The notes under the pieces: generated by a model
Databases searched by the model: none
What the model was told of the DNA's origin: nothing
The model's input: only the letters and a program-made list of their open reading frames with translations
Program-made: the position numbers and the translations under genes
Shown: positions 46,325 through 55,859 of the stretch, piece after piece
Layout: each line of letters begins with the position of its first letter
Numbering within the stretch: position 1 is the first letter of the stretch
NCBI GenBank assembly: GCA_945901045.1
Contig: CAMDKK010000010.1
Span: forward strand, 19,450 to 83,449
Origin: Limnohabitans sp. Rim8
GTDB lineage: Bacteria > Pseudomonadota > Gammaproteobacteria > Burkholderiales > Burkholderiaceae_C
DNA: 64,000 nt
Direction of reading: 5' to 3'

Positions 46325-47725
46325 TCAAAAACGGTAATAAATAAAACCAGGCACACCACTGGGGCCCAAGGCAATGACCAGATAAATCAGAACAGCCATC
46401 ACAGGGGTCACCCGCCAAGGCGACATCGACTGTATCCGGGCTACCACCCGTGTTTGTAAGTCCACCGCGTGCCGACACAACACCAAAAAAACCCCCGTAA
46501 AGACCGCCAATAGCACCACTTGTCCGAAGTCAGCATGCCAAAACCCATGCGCGTTATGCCACAGACCTTGCAACAGGTTCAACGCGCCTGTGAGCGTGTC
46601 GGCCCTGAAAAACACCCAGGCCACAGTGACAAACAGCAGCGTCAGTGTGTGTGCCAACCAAGCAGGCAAAACAGGCCCGCGGGCTTGCCTGTAGAAATTG
46701 AGGCCCACCACCCCAAGTCCATGCAGCAAGCCCCAGACCACGAAGGTCCAATTCGGCCCGTGCCAGACACCACTGATCAGCATGCCCAGCATCACATTGC
46801 ATTGCGTCCGGTTAAACCCCAAGCGGTTGCCACCCATGGGAATGTAAATATAGTCACGGATGAAACTGGACAGTGACACATGCCAACGGGTCCAGAAGTC
46901 CTGCAGGTTGCGAGCCACATAGGGCTGCCGGAAATTGACCGGTAATTCATAGCCCAGCAGGCGAGCCAAACCGGTGACGATCAACGTGTAACCTCCAAAG
47001 TCCAGCGCAATCTGCAAGCTGTAGCCCACCATGGCGGCCAACAAAGTCAGTCCACCCTGCTGTTCAGGGTATTTGAAAACCGGGTCCACAAAGGTATCGC
47101 CCAACCACGTGGCAAAGATCAGTTTTTGCGCGGCCCCCAACACGATCCAGTACAAGGCCAAGCTGACCTCCAAAGGTCGCCCTGTCGTTCCTGCGTCCAA
47201 CTGGGCGAAGAACTTTTCTGCTCTCTCGATGGGGCCTGCAAACAAGCTGGGCCAGAAACACAAAAACAGCAACACGTCGGGCAAGACGCGCACCTGACCA
47301 GGCTGCTGTGCGGCCATCACCAAGTACGTGACCGCCTGGAAGGTGAAAAACGAAACGCCGACCGGGGTGACCAGGTCCATGAGCGGTAAAGACGTTTGAA
47401 AGCCCAAATGCACGAGTCCATCGGACAGGCTGGCGCGCAAAAATTCGTAGTATTTGAAGTACACCAAAAAGCTGGCGCACAGCACCAAAGCCAACACCGT
47501 CGGCAAGCGCTCTTTGGCATGACGCGACACCCACGCACCCAAGAGCCAAATACCCACGCTGTAGGCGAACAAGACGCCCGCAAAAGTCAAAGACCACGTG
47601 GCATACAGCCCATAACCAGACAGCAGCAGCAAAGCCCGTTGCAACTTGGGGCGGTCGACCAACTGCCAATACAAAGGGAAAAACAACAGGCACAGCAACG
47701 CGAACTCGGGCGAGACAAAACTCAT
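46325..47725 (-). CDS. MBOAT-family O-acyltransferase
   Basis: A 466-residue polytopic membrane protein of the AlgI/DltB/PatA type. The catalytic-His region is SGVWHGPNWTFVVWGLLHG near residue 320, preceded by FWTRWHVSLSSFIRDYIYIPMGGNR-type sequence (split over 275-300) and QIALDFGGYTLIVTGLARLLG. The family moves acyl groups from cytoplasmic acyl-CoA across the membrane to an extracytoplasmic glycan. It lies 9 bases after the transglycosylase stop and 4 bases before the SGNH start. The acceptor (peptidoglycan or exopolysaccharide) is inferred only from its neighbours. Confidence 0.9.
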   Translation of the reverse strand: MSFVSPEFALLCLLFFPLYWQLVDRPKLQRALLLLSGYGLYATWSLTFAGVLFAYSVGIWLLGAWVSRHAKERLPTVLALVLCASFLVYFKYYEFLRASLSDGLVHLGFQTSLPLMDLVTPVGVSFFTFQAVTYLVMAAQQPGQVRVLPDVLLFLCFWPSLFAGPIERAEKFFAQLDAGTTGRPLEVSLALYWIVLGAAQKLIFATWLGDTFVDPVFKYPEQQGGLTLLAAMVGYSLQIALDFGGYTLIVTGLARLLGYELPVNFRQPYVARNLQDFWTRWHVSLSSFIRDYIYIPMGGNRLGFNRTQCNVMLGMLISGVWHGPNWTFVVWGLLHGLGVVGLNFYRQARGPVLPAWLAHTLTLLFVTVAWVFFRADTLTGALNLLQGLWHNAHGFWHADFGQVVLLAVFTGVFLVLCRHAVDLQTRVVARIQSMSPWRVTPVMAVLIYLVIALGPSGVPGFIYYRF

Positions 47726-47734
47726 GGCAAGCCG

Positions 47735-48466
47735 TCAGGGAACAGCAACCCATTGGCCTGCGGCGACAGCATCTATGTTGGTCTGCTCCGCTTTCACGCG
47801 GGCGATGTAGCCGTCCGCCCCGGCCGCTGCGCTGTCACCCCCCAAATAGAACCGCAAACCATCATCGACATTGCCGCCTTTGAGTTTGATGCAATCGACC
47901 AAGACACTCACGCCCACCCGCAGGTTGGTGATCGGATCAAAGGCGGCCAGCTTGCCGCCAAACTCTTCGTATCGTTTGGCATGCACCTTGGGCATCACCT
48001 GCATCAAACCCTGCGCACCCGCTTTACTTTGAACGTAGGGGTGAAAACTCGACTCAATGGCCATCACCGCCAAAATCAAATGCGCCGGCAATTTGGACGA
48101 CACTGCCAACACATGCGCTTCGGCCACCAGTGCGCCCAGCGGCTCAGGCGCGACCCGGTATTTGCGGGCCAACCAAGTGGCCACATCGGCCTGCGACTTG
48201 GGCAGGATGGACAGGTCAGCGGCGGTGACCCTGTCCACCGCGTTATCGGGCATCCACCACAAGCTGACATGGCGCTCACGAAGCCAGTTGTAGACAAACG
48301 CCTCGCCTTCGACCAGGTAGTCGGGCCGCAAAGCCAACACCACCATACACACCGACACCGCAAGACCCACCATGGCCAAGCCGCTGTGCGTCACCGTCAC
48401 AATGCCATTGCCCATGTCAGCCAAAAGCGTCTGGATGTTTTTGCGAAATAGAGCGAGTTGTTTCAT
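47735..48466 (-). CDS. Membrane-anchored lytic transglycosylase (SLT)
   Basis: A 243-residue protein with one N-terminal membrane helix (about 27-47) and a periplasmic SLT lysozyme-like domain. The catalytic Glu138 is in [12 protein letters not shown], followed by [13 protein letters not shown], the usual family signature. It cuts peptidoglycan between MurNAc and GlcNAc with formation of anhydro-MurNAc. It is the first gene of an operon with MBOAT and SGNH genes and divergent from mnmA by 72 bases. GAGGG precedes the ATG. Confidence 0.9.
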   Translation of the reverse strand: MKQLALFRKNIQTLLADMGNGIVTVTHSGLAMVGLAVSVCMVVLALRPDYLVEGEAFVYNWLRERHVSLWWMPDNAVDRVTAADLSILPKSQADVATWLARKYRVAPEPLGALVAEAHVLAVSSKLPAHLILAVMAIESSFHPYVQSKAGAQGLMQVMPKVHAKRYEEFGGKLAAFDPITNLRVGVSVLVDCIKLKGGNVDDGLRFYLGGDSAAAGADGYIARVKAEQTNIDAVAAGQWVAVP

Positions 48467-48538
48467 AGGTGCCCTCGAATTTTAAGTCTTTCGCATAGCG
48501 CAAATGGATTCAATGATTGCTTAGGGATAATTGGGCTC

Positions 48539-49690
48539 ATGACCCAACAACGTGTCGTCGTCGGACTCTCCGGCGGCGTGGACTCCGCAGTGACCGCTCA
48601 TTTGCTCAAAGCGCAAGGCTATGAGGTGATCGGCATCTTCATGAAAAACTGGGAAGACGATGACGACAGCGCGTTCTGCGCGTCCAACATCGACTTCGTG
48701 GATGCCGCCGCCGTGGCCGATGTGCTGGGCATTGAAATCGAGCATGTCAACTTTGCGGCCGACTACAAAGACCGTGTGTTTGCCGAGTTTGTGCGCGAGT
48801 ACCAAGCGGGACGCACACCCAATCCGGACATCTTGTGCAATGCCGAGATCAAGTTCAAATCTTTTCTCGACCATGCCATGCGCCTAGGTGCAGAAAAAAT
48901 CGCCACAGGTCATTACGCCCGCGTCAGGCGCAATGCCGCGACCGGCTTGCATGAACTGCTCAAAGGCCTGGACGCGAGCAAAGATCAAAGCTATTTTTTG
49001 CACCGGCTGAATCAGGCGCAGCTCGCCAAAACCTTGTTTCCGGTCGGCGAGTTGCAAAAAACTGAAGTGCGCCGCATTGCACATGAGATCGGTCTGCCCA
49101 ATGCCAAAAAGAAAGATTCGACCGGCATCTGCTTCATCGGGGAGCGGCCATTTCGCGAATTTTTGAACCGCTACATCTCCAAAGAGCCGGGTCCGATCAA
49201 AGACCCGACAGGGCGCACCATCGGTCAGCATGTGGGCTTGAGTTTCTACACCTTGGGACAGCGCCAAGGCTTGGGCATTGGGGGCATCAAGGCCAAAGGG
49301 GCTGACATGAAAGCGCTGCAAGCGCGGGGCTTGCGCGGCGCTGGCGAGCACACACCTTGGTTTGTGGCCCGCAAAGACATGGCCCGCAATATTTTGTGGG
49401 TGGTGCAAGGCCATGACCATCCTTGGCTGCTGTCACCGCAATTGTCTGCTGATGATGCCAGCTGGTGTTCAGGCCAAGCGCCCACACCGGGCAGCTACGC
49501 CGCCAAAACACGTTACCGCCAAGCCGATGCACCCTGCGCTCTGGGTGCTTCAGACGACCAGCATTTCAAGCTCGACTTTGTCGATGCGCAGTGGGCTGTC
49601 ACGCCCGGTCAGAGCGCGGTGCTCTATGACGGCGAAGTGTGCTTGGGCGGTGGCGTGATTGCATCTGCCAGCGCCACCACCATGGCTTGA
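48539..49690 (+). CDS. mnmA: tRNA-specific 2-thiouridylase MnmA
   Basis: A 383-residue ATP-dependent enzyme that thiolates U34 of Lys, Glu and Gln tRNAs. The PP-loop SGGVDSA is at 11-17, catalytic Cys100 lies in ILCNAEIKF, and the second Cys198 in GICFIGE. The C-terminal beta-barrel region ends at ASATTMA. ATG 48539 is the family start; an in-frame extension 27 residues upstream overlaps the divergent gene and is rejected. It is convergent with tcuB. Confidence 0.96.
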   Translation: MTQQRVVVGLSGGVDSAVTAHLLKAQGYEVIGIFMKNWEDDDDSAFCASNIDFVDAAAVADVLGIEIEHVNFAADYKDRVFAEFVREYQAGRTPNPDILCNAEIKFKSFLDHAMRLGAEKIATGHYARVRRNAATGLHELLKGLDASKDQSYFLHRLNQAQLAKTLFPVGELQKTEVRRIAHEIGLPNAKKKDSTGICFIGERPFREFLNRYISKEPGPIKDPTGRTIGQHVGLSFYTLGQRQGLGIGGIKAKGADMKALQARGLRGAGEHTPWFVARKDMARNILWVVQGHDHPWLLSPQLSADDASWCSGQAPTPGSYAAKTRYRQADAPCALGASDDQHFKLDFVDAQWAVTPGQSAVLYDGEVCLGGGVIASASATTMA

Positions 49691-49696
49691 GCGGAC

Positions 49697-50869
49697 TCAG
49701 TCGCTGCCCAAGGCCAATCGGCTGGGTTGGCGTTTTTCAACAGCGAAGCGCAACAGCGCAGCGGTCCTGAAAATGCCGTGCGCAAACTTGCCATAGGGCA
49801 GGGTCAAAAACAGCGCCATCACCGCGCCCAGATGCAAGGCGAGCAAAAGTGGCATGCCCACCGTAGCGCCCATCAGCCACAGCAACAAGCCCGTCAAACT
49901 GATGAAAAACAGCAAGGCGATGAAGCCCAGGTCCATCGGTTTTTGGGCGGCGTCGCCGTGCATGGGGTGTCGCTGCAGGTTCAAACGCCACAAACCCGCC
50001 GTGCCTATCAACAGGCTGACGCCGCCGACCGCGCCCAAAAGTTTGGGCACACTGGGCAAGGCATAGGGCGCTGACCAGCCGAAGGCATAGTGGTAAATCG
50101 TGGCCACGCTGGTGGCGGCAAAGCACAGCATAAAACCGTAGAAGGTCAGATGGTGGCAACGCTTGCGTGATTGCGTCCACGCATCGTCTTCGTTGTGACA
50201 GCCCTCGCCATGCCCGCCGTCGAGGTAGGTGAGTTTCAGCGCATGCTGCGCCGCCTCGGCAGCAGCCGGTGAGGTGAGGGGCGCACCACTGGTCGCGGGT
50301 GTCAGGTCTTGCCAAAATCGCCACACACCCAGCGACAGTGCCAACATCGAAAACACAAAGATCGGGGCAAACAGACTGACCATCAGGTTGTGCGGAAACA
50401 GGGCATAAAAACCACCCGCCACAGGACCTCCGAACAATGAGCCCTGCTGCAACATGACCAGCACGAGGAACAAGGCCAAACCTGCCGCCAGCGCCAAAGA
50501 CACCGTCAGTCCGTTGCGTTTGTACAGCGCGCCCAAGGCGGGCGGCCAAGCGTAATCGGCATACGTCTGCCCCCGAACAACTGCCAGGGATTGCGGCACA
50601 TTGACCGCAAACTCATGGGGCGGTGCGTACTGGCAGGCATGCAAACAAGCGCCACAGTTGTGGCACAGATTGGCCAGGTAATGGATGTCGGCTTTGCCAA
50701 AATCAAGGCGCCGGGTCATGGCTGGAAAAACCGCGCAAAAACCTTCGCAATAGCGACAAGCGTTGCAGATTTGCATTTGCCGCGCGACTTCGGATTCTGC
50801 TGCCGTCAAGGGCAAGGCGCCATTCGCCAAAGCGACGGCTTCGCGGGTCAAAGCGTCAAGCGATGTCAT
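49697..50869 (-). CDS. tcuB: Tricarballylate/citrate utilisation protein TcuB
   Basis: A 390-residue membrane Fe-S protein that reoxidises the flavin of TcuA. The cysteine sets [11 protein letters not shown] (near 35) and [11 protein letters not shown] (near 70) should hold 4Fe-4S clusters, and about six membrane helices follow, with histidines for haem. The gene overlaps the end of tcuA by 14 bases. ATG 50869 is preferred over a longer N-terminus that lies inside tcuA. It is convergent with mnmA. Confidence 0.9.
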   Translation of the reverse strand: MTSLDALTREAVALANGALPLTAAESEVARQMQICNACRYCEGFCAVFPAMTRRLDFGKADIHYLANLCHNCGACLHACQYAPPHEFAVNVPQSLAVVRGQTYADYAWPPALGALYKRNGLTVSLALAAGLALFLVLVMLQQGSLFGGPVAGGFYALFPHNLMVSLFAPIFVFSMLALSLGVWRFWQDLTPATSGAPLTSPAAAEAAQHALKLTYLDGGHGEGCHNEDDAWTQSRKRCHHLTFYGFMLCFAATSVATIYHYAFGWSAPYALPSVPKLLGAVGGVSLLIGTAGLWRLNLQRHPMHGDAAQKPMDLGFIALLFFISLTGLLLWLMGATVGMPLLLALHLGAVMALFLTLPYGKFAHGIFRTAALLRFAVEKRQPSRLALGSD

Positions 50870-52301
50870 GCACGTCTCCTGCAAAGGCAACGCCCAAAGC
50901 CGCCTTGGCTGCATGGCGTCCGGCGATGCGGCCAAATGCGGTACCGATGGTCATGCCCACGCCGGCGGTGTAACCTTTGCCCAGCACGTTACCGGCCATC
51001 ATTTCACCCGCCACAAAGAGGTTATCGCTCGGCTGCCCGCCAAAATGGACTGCGGTGGTTTCATTGGTTTTCATGCCCAGGTAAGTGAAGGTGATGCCTG
51101 GCTTGACGGCATAGCCGTAAAAAGGCGCCGTATCGATGAGCCTCGCCCAATGGGTTTTGACAGGATGCAGTCCCTCGGTATGACAGTCGTCCAGCCTTGT
51201 ATGGTCGAAGGTGCCCACGCGGCACGCCTGATTGAAGTCGTTCAAGGTCTGCATGAAAGTCGGCTCATCGAGGCCCAGTTTATGTGCCAGTTCGGACAGG
51301 GTGTCGGCTTTGACGCCGGGGAACACTGGCGGCATGAATCGACCGATCGCTTTGGCATCGATGATGGAGTAGCCGATTTGCCCCGGCTGCATGGCCACGA
51401 GCCGGCCCCAGATCGCATAGCGCTTGGGCCAGAAGTCTTCGCCCTCGTCATAAAAGCGTTTCGCCTCTCGGTTGACCACCACGCCCAAAGACACGCAGTC
51501 GATGCGGGTGCAAATGCCCCCGTCGTACAGCGGGGCGCGGGCATCAATGGCCACCATGTGCGCTTGGGTCGGGTCGCCAATCGAGTCGGCACCGCGGTCC
51601 ATCATGTGCTTGATGAGCGTGCCTTGGTTGTAGCGCGAACCCCGAATCAAAAAATTGTCCGCCGGCCATTCGCCCAAAGCGTTTTGCCCCCAAGCCTCGC
51701 GCAGCCAATCGATGTTCGACTCAAAGCCACCCGCCGCCAGCACACAAGCCTTGGCGGTGACGCGTTCGCGTCTTACCGCGCCATCGGCGCCTTTGTGCAA
51801 GACATGGGCAGCCACAAAATGGCCGTCGGTCATTTCAAGTTCTTGGACCTCGGCGTTGTATTGAATCTGAACCCCCAGGTTCTCGGCACTTCGGTAATAC
51901 GCATTGACCAGGGCTTTGCCGCCGCCCATGAAGAAAGCATTGGTCCGAGCGGTATGCAAAGCGCCCGACAAGGAGGGCTGAAAGCGCACGCCGTGCTTGA
52001 ACATCCAGGGCCGGCAAGTGGCAGAACGGCGGATGGCCAGGCGGGCCATGTGTTCATCGGTGATACCGCCCGTGACTTTGAGCAAGTCTTGCCAGAATTC
52101 TTCTTCCGGGTAGGACTCAACCAACACATCTTGCGGGGCATCATGCATGCAGCGCAAGTTGCGGGTGTGCATGGAGTTACCGCCGCGCCAATCGCGTGGG
52201 GCGGACTCCAAAACCTTGACCGAAGCGCCCGCTTCCCGAGCCATCAGCGCGGCGCACAGTGCGGCATTGCCGCCACCAATGATCAACACGTCTACGGTCA
52301 T
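50856..52301 (-). CDS. tcuA: FAD-dependent tricarballylate dehydrogenase TcuA
   Basis: A 481-residue flavoprotein of the fumarate reductase/succinate dehydrogenase flavoprotein family. The FAD motif [19 protein letters not shown] is at 6-24 and [25 protein letters not shown] lies near the C-terminus. In Salmonella TcuA oxidises tricarballylate to cis-aconitate. ATG 52301 is chosen; upstream sequence belongs to the Bug gene. The upstream Bug protein may deliver a related tricarboxylate. A different dicarboxylate or tricarboxylate substrate is possible. Confidence 0.88.
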   Translation of the reverse strand: MTVDVLIIGGGNAALCAALMAREAGASVKVLESAPRDWRGGNSMHTRNLRCMHDAPQDVLVESYPEEEFWQDLLKVTGGITDEHMARLAIRRSATCRPWMFKHGVRFQPSLSGALHTARTNAFFMGGGKALVNAYYRSAENLGVQIQYNAEVQELEMTDGHFVAAHVLHKGADGAVRRERVTAKACVLAAGGFESNIDWLREAWGQNALGEWPADNFLIRGSRYNQGTLIKHMMDRGADSIGDPTQAHMVAIDARAPLYDGGICTRIDCVSLGVVVNREAKRFYDEGEDFWPKRYAIWGRLVAMQPGQIGYSIIDAKAIGRFMPPVFPGVKADTLSELAHKLGLDEPTFMQTLNDFNQACRVGTFDHTRLDDCHTEGLHPVKTHWARLIDTAPFYGYAVKPGITFTYLGMKTNETTAVHFGGQPSDNLFVAGEMMAGNVLGKGYTAGVGMTIGTAFGRIAGRHAAKAALGVAFAGDVHDIA

Positions 52302-52311
52302 AAGGGTTTCT

Positions 52312-53298
52312 TTAATCTGGCTTGATCTGCGCACGTTTGACAATGTCACTCCATATGCGCTGTTCGTTCTTGATGAAATTGGCGAAGTCACTCGAAGGCC
52401 CGCCGCCGCCCACCGCGTTGTCGGTGGCAAACCGCTCGGTCACCGCGCTCGAGCGCAGGGCTTTGTAAGACTCTTCTTGCAAGCGTTTAACGATCTCAGG
52501 CGGGGTGCCCGCAGGCGTCAAAATGCCGTACCACTGAGCGGTTTCAAAATCCTTGAAACCCAACTCGGCAATGGTGGGGACATCGGGCAAGGCCGCAATG
52601 CGCTGGGTGGTGCCCACGGCGATGGCCCGCAATTTACCCGCCCTAATGTGCGCCCCCAACGCCGGCATGCCGGCAGACGACGCTTGCGTGCGACCGGCCA
52701 ACAAGTCGGTCAATTGCGGACCGGTGCCCCGGTAAGGAATGTGCGTGATGTACATGCCCGTGACCAGCTTGAGGTATTCCATCGCCAGATGGCCCGCACT
52801 CGCGTTGCCTGCCGAGCCGTAGTTCAGTTGACCTGGGTTCTTTTTGGCATAGTCCACAAACTCCTTGAAATTTTTAGCGGGCACGTCGGGATGAATCACA
52901 AACACGTTGGGGACTTTGGCCAACAAGGTCACCGGCATGAAGTCTTTGTTCACATCGTAAGGCTGGTTCTTCAGCATGTAGGGGTTGACCGCCAAAGTGC
53001 CCACATGGCCCAGGATGATGGTGTGCCCATCCGGCGCGGCCTTGGCCACGTCCTGCATGGCCGTGACGCCTGCACCACCGGGTTTGTTTTCGACATACAC
53101 GCTGACGCCCAATTGCTTGGTCAACTCGGCGGCCACAGAGCGAGCGACGATCTCGCTGGTCCCGCCGGGTGCAAAAGGGACTACAAAACGAATGGCTTTG
53201 GAAGGCCAAGTGACATCGGCATGGGCCAGCCCCATGAGAAAGCAGCCCCACAAGGCCATCCCCGCGATGAGCGTGTGGCGACGTATTAAAAAATTCAT
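52312..53298 (-). CDS. Bug-family (TctC) binding protein, tcu operon
   Basis: A 328-residue periplasmic solute receptor. After a signal peptide ending near GLAHA come IRFVVPFAPGGTSEIVAR, ENKPGGAGVTAMQ and HIPYRGTGPQLTDLLAG, the family marks. ATG 53298 has AGGAG 8 bases upstream. It ends 10 bases before the tcuA start and so is co-transcribed with it; this suggests a ligand linked to the TcuA substrate, perhaps tricarballylate, citrate or aconitate. No TctAB permease is present in the window. Confidence 0.9.
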   Translation of the reverse strand: MNFLIRRHTLIAGMALWGCFLMGLAHADVTWPSKAIRFVVPFAPGGTSEIVARSVAAELTKQLGVSVYVENKPGGAGVTAMQDVAKAAPDGHTIILGHVGTLAVNPYMLKNQPYDVNKDFMPVTLLAKVPNVFVIHPDVPAKNFKEFVDYAKKNPGQLNYGSAGNASAGHLAMEYLKLVTGMYITHIPYRGTGPQLTDLLAGRTQASSAGMPALGAHIRAGKLRAIAVGTTQRIAALPDVPTIAELGFKDFETAQWYGILTPAGTPPEIVKRLQEESYKALRSSAVTERFATDNAVGGGGPSSDFANFIKNEQRIWSDIVKRAQIKPD

Positions 53299-53347
53299 GC
53301 AGTGACTCCTAAAGTCGAAGCCCACAGTGTGGGGTTTAGAAAATTTT

Positions 53348-54103
53348 TTAGAATTGGTATTTACGCAAGCCACCATCGACCGGAATCACTGCGCCGGTGA
53401 TGTAGCTGGCCAAGGGTGAGGCCAAAAAGCTCACCAGGTTGGCCATGTCTTCGGGCTCACCGTAGCGGCCCATTGGGATTTCATTTTCGCACTGCCACTG
53501 ACGGTATTCCGGCGTGTAGTTGCGAAAGATTTGCTCCGAGTGAATGCGCCCGGGTGGTACGCAATTGACCGTGATGCCGTGCGGCCCAACCATGCGCGAA
53601 AGGCCTTTGGCCCAGCTGTGCAGGCCCGCCTTGGCACAAAACGCACCGTTGGTGTGCTCGGGCTCGCTCTTGCCGGTGATGTTGATGATGCGACCCCATC
53701 GGTTTGCGATCATCTGATCGATCAAAGCGTCGGCCACTTGGCGCGGGCGATGAAAGTTAAGCGTGATGGCTTCTTGCCAAGCCTCTTCGCTCACATGCAA
53801 ATTCTTGAAACTGCGCGAACCGCCGGCGTTGTTGACCAGAATGTCCACCCGGCCCAAACCGGCCATGGCTGCGGCTGCCAGCTTTTGTGCGGCATCCTCG
53901 GGGTACAAGTCCGACTCGATGATGATGGGGCGGTGGCCGCCAGCGGCCACAATTTCATTCGCCAGTTCTTCCAGTTTGTCGACGCGACGGGCGGACACAG
54001 CCAAACGCACGCCTTCGGCGGCCAAGGCCTTGGCAATGCCGCGCCCAATGCCCACGCTGGCACCTGTCACGAGCGCTGTTTTGTTATTGAGTTGCAGGTC
54101 CAT
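53348..54103 (-). CDS. SDR-family protein lacking the catalytic tyrosine
   Basis: A 251-residue short-chain dehydrogenase fold. TGASVGIG at 13-20 and NNAGG at 91-95 are intact, as are NITGKSEPEH and the C-terminal DGG. The YxxxK motif reads AFCAK: Lys158 is kept but the tyrosine position is Ala154. Thus the normal proton-transfer triad is broken, and the protein may use another mechanism or act as a non-catalytic partner. It heads the tcu operon (49 bases before the Bug gene) and is divergent from the caspase gene. ATG 54103 is chosen. Confidence 0.85.
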   Translation of the reverse strand: MDLQLNNKTALVTGASVGIGRGIAKALAAEGVRLAVSARRVDKLEELANEIVAAGGHRPIIIESDLYPEDAAQKLAAAAMAGLGRVDILVNNAGGSRSFKNLHVSEEAWQEAITLNFHRPRQVADALIDQMIANRWGRIINITGKSEPEHTNGAFCAKAGLHSWAKGLSRMVGPHGITVNCVPPGRIHSEQIFRNYTPEYRQWQCENEIPMGRYGEPEDMANLVSFLASPLASYITGAVIPVDGGLRKYQF

Positions 54104-54203
54104 ACAGGTCAGGTCTCCTTCAAAAAATGACATTCCAAATCATCTCATGCCTTCAAGGCCATTTATTACTAGAATCTCAGATCAAAGGTCATTTGGAGTT
54201 TCT

Positions 54204-55859
54204 ATGTCGTGGGTGAAATTGCTGGCTGGATTTGCCCTTTGCGCCAACCTGCCCTGGGCCTTGGCGCAAAACAATGCCAGTCAACGCACGGCGCTGATTG
54301 TGGGCATTGGCCAATACGGTTCGCCCGACATCCCCTCACTCAGCGGCGTGGTGCATGACTTCGACAGCGCGCGCAAAATGGCTTTGGCCATGGGCATCGA
54401 CGAAAAAAACATCACCGTGCTGCGCGACGCTGCAGCCACCAAGGCCAATATCCTGAGTCAATTCAAACGACTGAGCGACATCACACCCGAAGGCGCCCGT
54501 GCCTTCATTTACTTTTCGGGACACGGCACCCGCTGGCAAGATCCGCAAGCCGGTGGTTGCGTTGAAGGTTTACTTACCTACGATGGCCAGACTTTGACCC
54601 ACAAAGAAATTGCCCAGGCGACCGATAAGCTCAGTCAAAAGGCAGATAAAGTCATTGCCCTGTTTGACGCCTGCCATTCGGGCGGCGTCACCAATGCAGG
54701 GACGCGGAGTATGACTGCACCCCTGAGTGCGCCCCTTTTTGCACCCAAATTTTTCCTCAAAGCGGGCGCGGGGCAAGACATGTGCAGTCAACCCTCCAAC
54801 ATGGTCTCGCGCAGCCTCTTCGGTGAGGCCACCCGACTCAATGCACTGGCCGAAAACTTTGTGCAGATCACTTCTTCAAGGCCCGATGAAGTGAGTTTCG
54901 ACGAGCCCGGCAAAGGCGGATTGGCCACGCAAGGCATTCGCGACTGCCTGCTGGGTAAGGCCAAAGACCTGGACGGATCGGGTGCAGTGTCGATGACCGA
55001 AATTCAAATCTGCGCACAAAACACCATCAATGCCAAGTTGAAAAACGTGGCCGGTCTGACGCCACACCATGTCTCTGTGCGGGGTGCACGCAACTTGATT
55101 CCTGTGGCCGTGGTAAAGCCTCCGCCAGAACCCGAAAAACCCGTTGCGATTTCCTTGGCACTCGTGGCCCCGGCCGCGACCCCATTCACACCTGCACCCG
55201 CACCCTTACCCGCGCTCTCACCGGTCAAGCCTGCACCTTCGGCACAGCCCCCCAAACCGACTGCGCTCAAGCCACCGCCAGCGCCACCCGCACCGGTGGT
55301 CGCATGGGTGGACGAACCCCTGGAGGAGCCCCGCATGACCGAGACGGACGCGACACCTTGGTCGGTCTCGGTGGCCACTTTACGCGATGTAGAGCAGCAA
55401 AAAAATCCACGCCGCAAGCTGGATGTTCAACTGAGCAAAAGCAGGCTTCAAATTGGCAAAGATACACTGGACCTGAGCATTAAATCCAGTCACGACGGCT
55501 ATGTCTACCTGGTCTTACTTGGCAGTGATGCGCAGAGTTTCTATGTGCTGTTCCCCAACGGTTTGGACAAAGCCAACCGGATCAAAGCCAACCAGACACT
55601 GCGCCTGCCCAAACCCGATTGGCAAGTCAAAGCCGCCGGTCCCGCAGGCACTGATCAGCTTTTGGTCATCGTCTCTGACACGCCGCGCCAGATGGACAGT
55701 TTGACCTTGGCCGAGCCCACCAGCGCTGCCCCTTTTACCTACTCACTCAACAATTTGCAAGGCCGCACGGCCTTGATCCGGTATTTAACGGGTGCCAACA
55801 CCCGCGCCCGCTCTGAAAGCTTTGGCGCCAAGCTCTTGAGCATCCAAGAGGTCTTATGA
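54204..55859 (+). CDS. Exported caspase (C14) with DUF4384 domain
   Basis: A 551-residue protein. The signal peptide ends near LPWALAQ. The caspase p20 region has its dyad at His107 (YFSGHGTRW) and Cys157 (FDACHSGG), the canonical metacaspase/orthocaspase sequences. A loop at 255-266 (DLDGSGAVSMTE) fits the EF-hand calcium-binding pattern D-x-D-x-S-G-x-V-x-x-x-E. A long Pro/Ala-rich linker (about 295-375) joins it to a C-terminal DUF4384 domain (about 412-500; GYVYLVLLGSD, LFPNGLDKANRI, LLVIVSDTPR). ATG 54204 has GGAG upstream. The stop overlaps the OmpA-like start as ATGA. Confidence 0.9.
   Translation: MSWVKLLAGFALCANLPWALAQNNASQRTALIVGIGQYGSPDIPSLSGVVHDFDSARKMALAMGIDEKNITVLRDAAATKANILSQFKRLSDITPEGARAFIYFSGHGTRWQDPQAGGCVEGLLTYDGQTLTHKEIAQATDKLSQKADKVIALFDACHSGGVTNAGTRSMTAPLSAPLFAPKFFLKAGAGQDMCSQPSNMVSRSLFGEATRLNALAENFVQITSSRPDEVSFDEPGKGGLATQGIRDCLLGKAKDLDGSGAVSMTEIQICAQNTINAKLKNVAGLTPHHVSVRGARNLIPVAVVKPPPEPEKPVAISLALVAPAATPFTPAPAPLPALSPVKPAPSAQPPKPTALKPPPAPPAPVVAWVDEPLEEPRMTETDATPWSVSVATLRDVEQQKNPRRKLDVQLSKSRLQIGKDTLDLSIKSSHDGYVYLVLLGSDAQSFYVLFPNGLDKANRIKANQTLRLPKPDWQVKAAGPAGTDQLLVIVSDTPRQMDSLTLAEPTSAAPFTYSLNNLQGRTALIRYLTGANTRARSESFGAKLLSIQEVL

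Noticed and set aside
50763-53289. Two long open frames antisense to tcuA and the Bug gene
   Set aside because: They lie opposite well-supported genes, and their compositions are those of antisense shadows.
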